NCBI GenBank assembly: GCA_030431525.1
Contig: JAUIJC010000007.1
Coordinates: forward strand, 57,434 to 121,433
From: Bacteroidia bacterium
Lineage (GTDB): Bacteria; Bacteroidota; Bacteroidia; Cytophagales; JAAEPT01
DNA length: 64,000 nucleotides
Direction: 5' to 3'
The translations under genes were made by a program, and so were the position numbers. Below are positions 62,355-64,000 of this stretch, in pieces. Every line of letters starts with the position of its first letter. Within the stretch, counting starts at the first letter, position 1. The notes beneath the pieces are model-generated. The model searched no databases. It had not been told where the DNA came from and saw nothing but the letters and a program-made list of their open reading frames with translations.

Positions 62355-63407
62355 ATGAGCGATCAGTCAGCAAAATTGAAGGCGCTTGCCAATGCCATCA
62401 GCACTATTGAAAAGACTTACGGTAAAGGTACCGTAATGAAACTTAGCGACGACAAGGTGGTCGATATCCCTGCCATCCCGACAGGCTCGCTAAGCCTCGA
62501 TATTGCACTCGGTATTGGTGGTATTCCACGTGGCCGTGTGATTGAGATTTACGGCCCAGAATCTTCTGGTAAAACCACCTTGTCCATGCACTGCATCGCC
62601 GAGGTACAGAAAAAAGGAGGTTTGGCCGCTTTCATCGACGCCGAGCACGCTTTTGATAAAATCTATGCTGAGAAGTTGGGCATCGATACTGAAAACTTGT
62701 TGATTTCACAGCCTGATAACGGGGAGCAGGCTTTGGAAATCGCTGAGCACTTGATCCGCTCTGGTGCCATTGACATCATCGTTATTGACTCGGTGGCCGC
62801 TTTGACGCCAAAAGCTGAGTTGGAGGGTGACATGGGTGACAACAAAGTTGGTCTTCAGGCTCGCTTGATGTCTCAGGCGCTTCGTAAGCTGACCGCCATT
62901 CTGAACAAAACAAATTGTGCTTGTATCTTCATCAACCAGTTGCGTGAGAAGATTGGCGTGATGTTCGGAAACCCAGAAACTACAACTGGTGGTAACGCCT
63001 TGAAGTTCTACTCATCTGTTCGTTTGGATATTCGTCGCTCTACGCAAATCAAGGAGGGAGGTGATTCCGTAATCGGTAACCGCACTCGTGTGAAGGTGGT
63101 GAAGAACAAGGTGGCACCTCCGTTCAAGGTGGTTGAATTCGACATCATGTACGGTGAGGGAATCTCCAAAGTGGGTGAAATCCTCGACTTGGGTGTTGAG
63201 TTGGATATCCTCAAGAAATCTGGTTCTTGGTTCTCTTACCAAGATTCCAAGCTTGGTCAAGGCCGTGACGCCGTGAAGCGTTTGCTCCAAGAGAATCCAG
63301 AGTTGATGGAGGAAATCGAAACAAAGATTCGCGCAAAAGTGAAAGGTGAGGAGGTTCCTGCCGAAGAAGCTGTGGAAGCTCCAACTGCTGAAGAGGTAGA
63401 TGCTTAA
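62355..63407 (+). CDS. recA: Recombinase RecA
   Basis: DNA strand exchange and SOS co-protease. 350 residues. Walker [10 protein letters not shown] at residues 67-75, the DNA-binding loops ([22 protein letters not shown] region and [19 protein letters not shown] in adjoining motifs), and a C-terminal acidic tail rich in Glu and Ala. The upstream gap (62070-62354) has no reading frame; a TATCTTTT near 62271 is only a weak promoter candidate and no clear LexA box is seen. Confidence 0.98.
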   Translation: MSDQSAKLKALANAISTIEKTYGKGTVMKLSDDKVVDIPAIPTGSLSLDIALGIGGIPRGRVIEIYGPESSGKTTLSMHCIAEVQKKGGLAAFIDAEHAFDKIYAEKLGIDTENLLISQPDNGEQALEIAEHLIRSGAIDIIVIDSVAALTPKAELEGDMGDNKVGLQARLMSQALRKLTAILNKTNCACIFINQLREKIGVMFGNPETTTGGNALKFYSSVRLDIRRSTQIKEGGDSVIGNRTRVKVVKNKVAPPFKVVEFDIMYGEGISKVGEILDLGVELDILKKSGSWFSYQDSKLGQGRDAVKRLLQENPELMEEIETKIRAKVKGEEVPAEEAVEAPTAEEVDA

Positions 63408-63411
63408 AATA

Positions 63412-63478
63412 GACGTTAGAAGTTAGCCATTAGACCTTAGCTGGAGAGGCTAAGGTCTAATGGCTGATGTCTAACATC
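63412..63478. repeat. Heptad-phased hairpin after recA, TTAGACR family
   Basis: Arms 63412-63441 and 63449-63478 pair over 30 positions with about five mismatches and a loop of seven bases. Words GTTAGAA, GTTAGCC and ATTAGAC mark the phase. It begins 5 bases after the recA stop and sits directly before the terminator. Confidence 0.9.
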
Positions 63479-63480
63479 AC

Positions 63481-63508
63481 AAAAGCCTGTCGAAAGACGG
63501 GCTTTTTC
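63481..63508 (+). terminator. Terminator of recA
   Basis: Stem AAAGCCTGTC/GACGGGCTTT with a GAAA loop, then a T-rich tail. Confidence 0.9.
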
Positions 63509-63597
63509 TTTTGGTGCTGAGAACTAAAAGAATAAAAATTCTCTTATTAAGGTCAATGCGTGTCAGGAAAGGGCTGTTTTTCACGCTTCAAAATGCT

Positions 63598-63605
63598 TAA
63601 ATTTG
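63598..63605 (+). promoter_or_regulatory. Orphan promoter-like TAAATTTG in the recA-pirin gap
   Basis: Full TAnnTTTG match followed by CGCCCC. No plausible plus-strand gene follows: the frame from 63648 is antisense to pirin. The rest of the 63509-63776 gap holds nothing else I can support; a small RNA is possible. Confidence 0.4.
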
Positions 63606-63776
63606 CGCCCCCTTAACGCCTGTATTGGAAACCCCGATAGGGCCTATGGGGAGAACCTGTTTGGTTTTCGCCTACAATTGGTTGGCCTCAACCACTTCTT
63701 CCTTTGCTTCCCCGGCAACGCGGGCCAATTTGCTTGAACGAGGAAATGGATGGGATCGCTTGGACTTGTCCCGCTA

Positions 63777-64000
63777 CTACGATAGCGCGTCCGGTGGCGG
63801 ATCCTTCCGCCGGAATTTTTCTTCGGGAAGTGGAACAAACGAATCTTTGTCATCGGGGGGCAGCACAATTCTCCCCTGCTTCCAATCTTCTTTGGCCTGC
63901 TCGATGCGCTCTTTTCGGCTGCTGACGAAATTCCACCAGATAAAGCGTTCGCCTACTGGCTCACCTCCCAACAACATGAGCGTGCAATCCGATACGGCTT
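63777..64000 (-). CDS. Pirin-family protein, C-terminal part (runs off the window)
   Basis: The minus-strand frame enters from the right edge and reads LGGEPVGERFIWWNFVSSRK, then ERIEQAKEDWKQGRI and FVPLPEEKF, before stopping at 63777. This is the typical C-terminal cupin end of pirin proteins (GEP.GE...WWNFVSS..ERI..AK.DW..G.F). Only about 74 residues lie in the window, so the metal-binding N-domain cannot be seen. Pirins are iron-binding cupins, some with quercetinase activity. Confidence 0.9.
   Translation of the reverse strand, partial: AVSDCTLMLLGGEPVGERFIWWNFVSSRKERIEQAKEDWKQGRIVLPPDDKDSFVPLPEEKFRRKDPPPDALS

Noticed and set aside
63648..64000. Plus-strand open frame running off the right edge
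   Set aside because: It is antisense to the pirin gene, whose translation matches a known family; the plus frame has none.

Overview
The window comes from a Bacteroidota chromosome, most probably an aerobic, marine-type member of the Cytophagales. The evidence is: seven proteins with type IX secretion (T9SS) C-terminal sorting domains; promoters of the Bacteroidota TAnnTTTG type; weak Shine-Dalgarno sequences; a short AtpC; nuoABCD and atpDC as stand-alone blocks; and families typical of the phylum (DUF1573, TlpA-like with a long N-domain, FloA/NfeD). I cannot name the species.

Layout. 0-9 kb: proS, NfeD-FloA, DUF1573, a small operon (cysteine-rich protein, BtuF-like binder, Dph6-like PP-loop enzyme), sucD, rarA, fbaA. 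10-14 kb: two tandem, homologous T9SS cell-surface proteins. 14-20 kb: MEKHLA-domain protein, nnr, and the nuoABCD operon of Complex I on the minus strand. 20-26 kb: unrecognised secreted and membrane proteins, a PLD-fold protein, miaA, another T9SS protein. 26-31 kb: a sucrose cassette (two-domain sucrose-phosphate synthase/phosphatase, GH-J clan hydrolase, PfkB sugar kinase). 31-40 kb: a phage-endonuclease-like gene, CAP protein, hemA, a histidine kinase, an LRR lipoprotein, atpDC. 40-44.5 kb: one 1.4-kaa, AT-rich secreted protein with Ig-like and FG-GAP repeats. 45-51 kb: the most unusual block, a three-gene operon of a Pyr4/PaxB-like membrane terpene cyclase candidate, a ThDP enzyme and a UbiA prenyltransferase, facing an ispD-ispH-HAD operon of the MEP pathway. 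51-64 kb: purK, purE, mgsA, two paralogous T9SS proteins, an RNA pseudouridine synthase with a PhoR-like kinase, a TlpA-like protein, DUF3108, a zinc aminopeptidase, recA, and the end of a pirin gene.

Two kinds of non-coding structure stand out. (1) At least a dozen intergenic hairpins have arms built from degenerate 7-bp units (8-bp at one locus) in strict phase. The unit differs between loci (AGACATT, ACAGTTA, TATCAAG, TACAATG), but the architecture and placement (against start or stop codons, often inside operons) are the same. All three gaps of nuoABCD carry a hairpin: two are heptad-phased and the third belongs to a separate non-heptad family. (2) A roughly 164-bp near-palindromic element occurs twice, each time starting exactly on the stop codon of a gene, with compensatory base changes in its stem. 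No rRNA, tRNA, CRISPR array, transposase or integrase gene was found.
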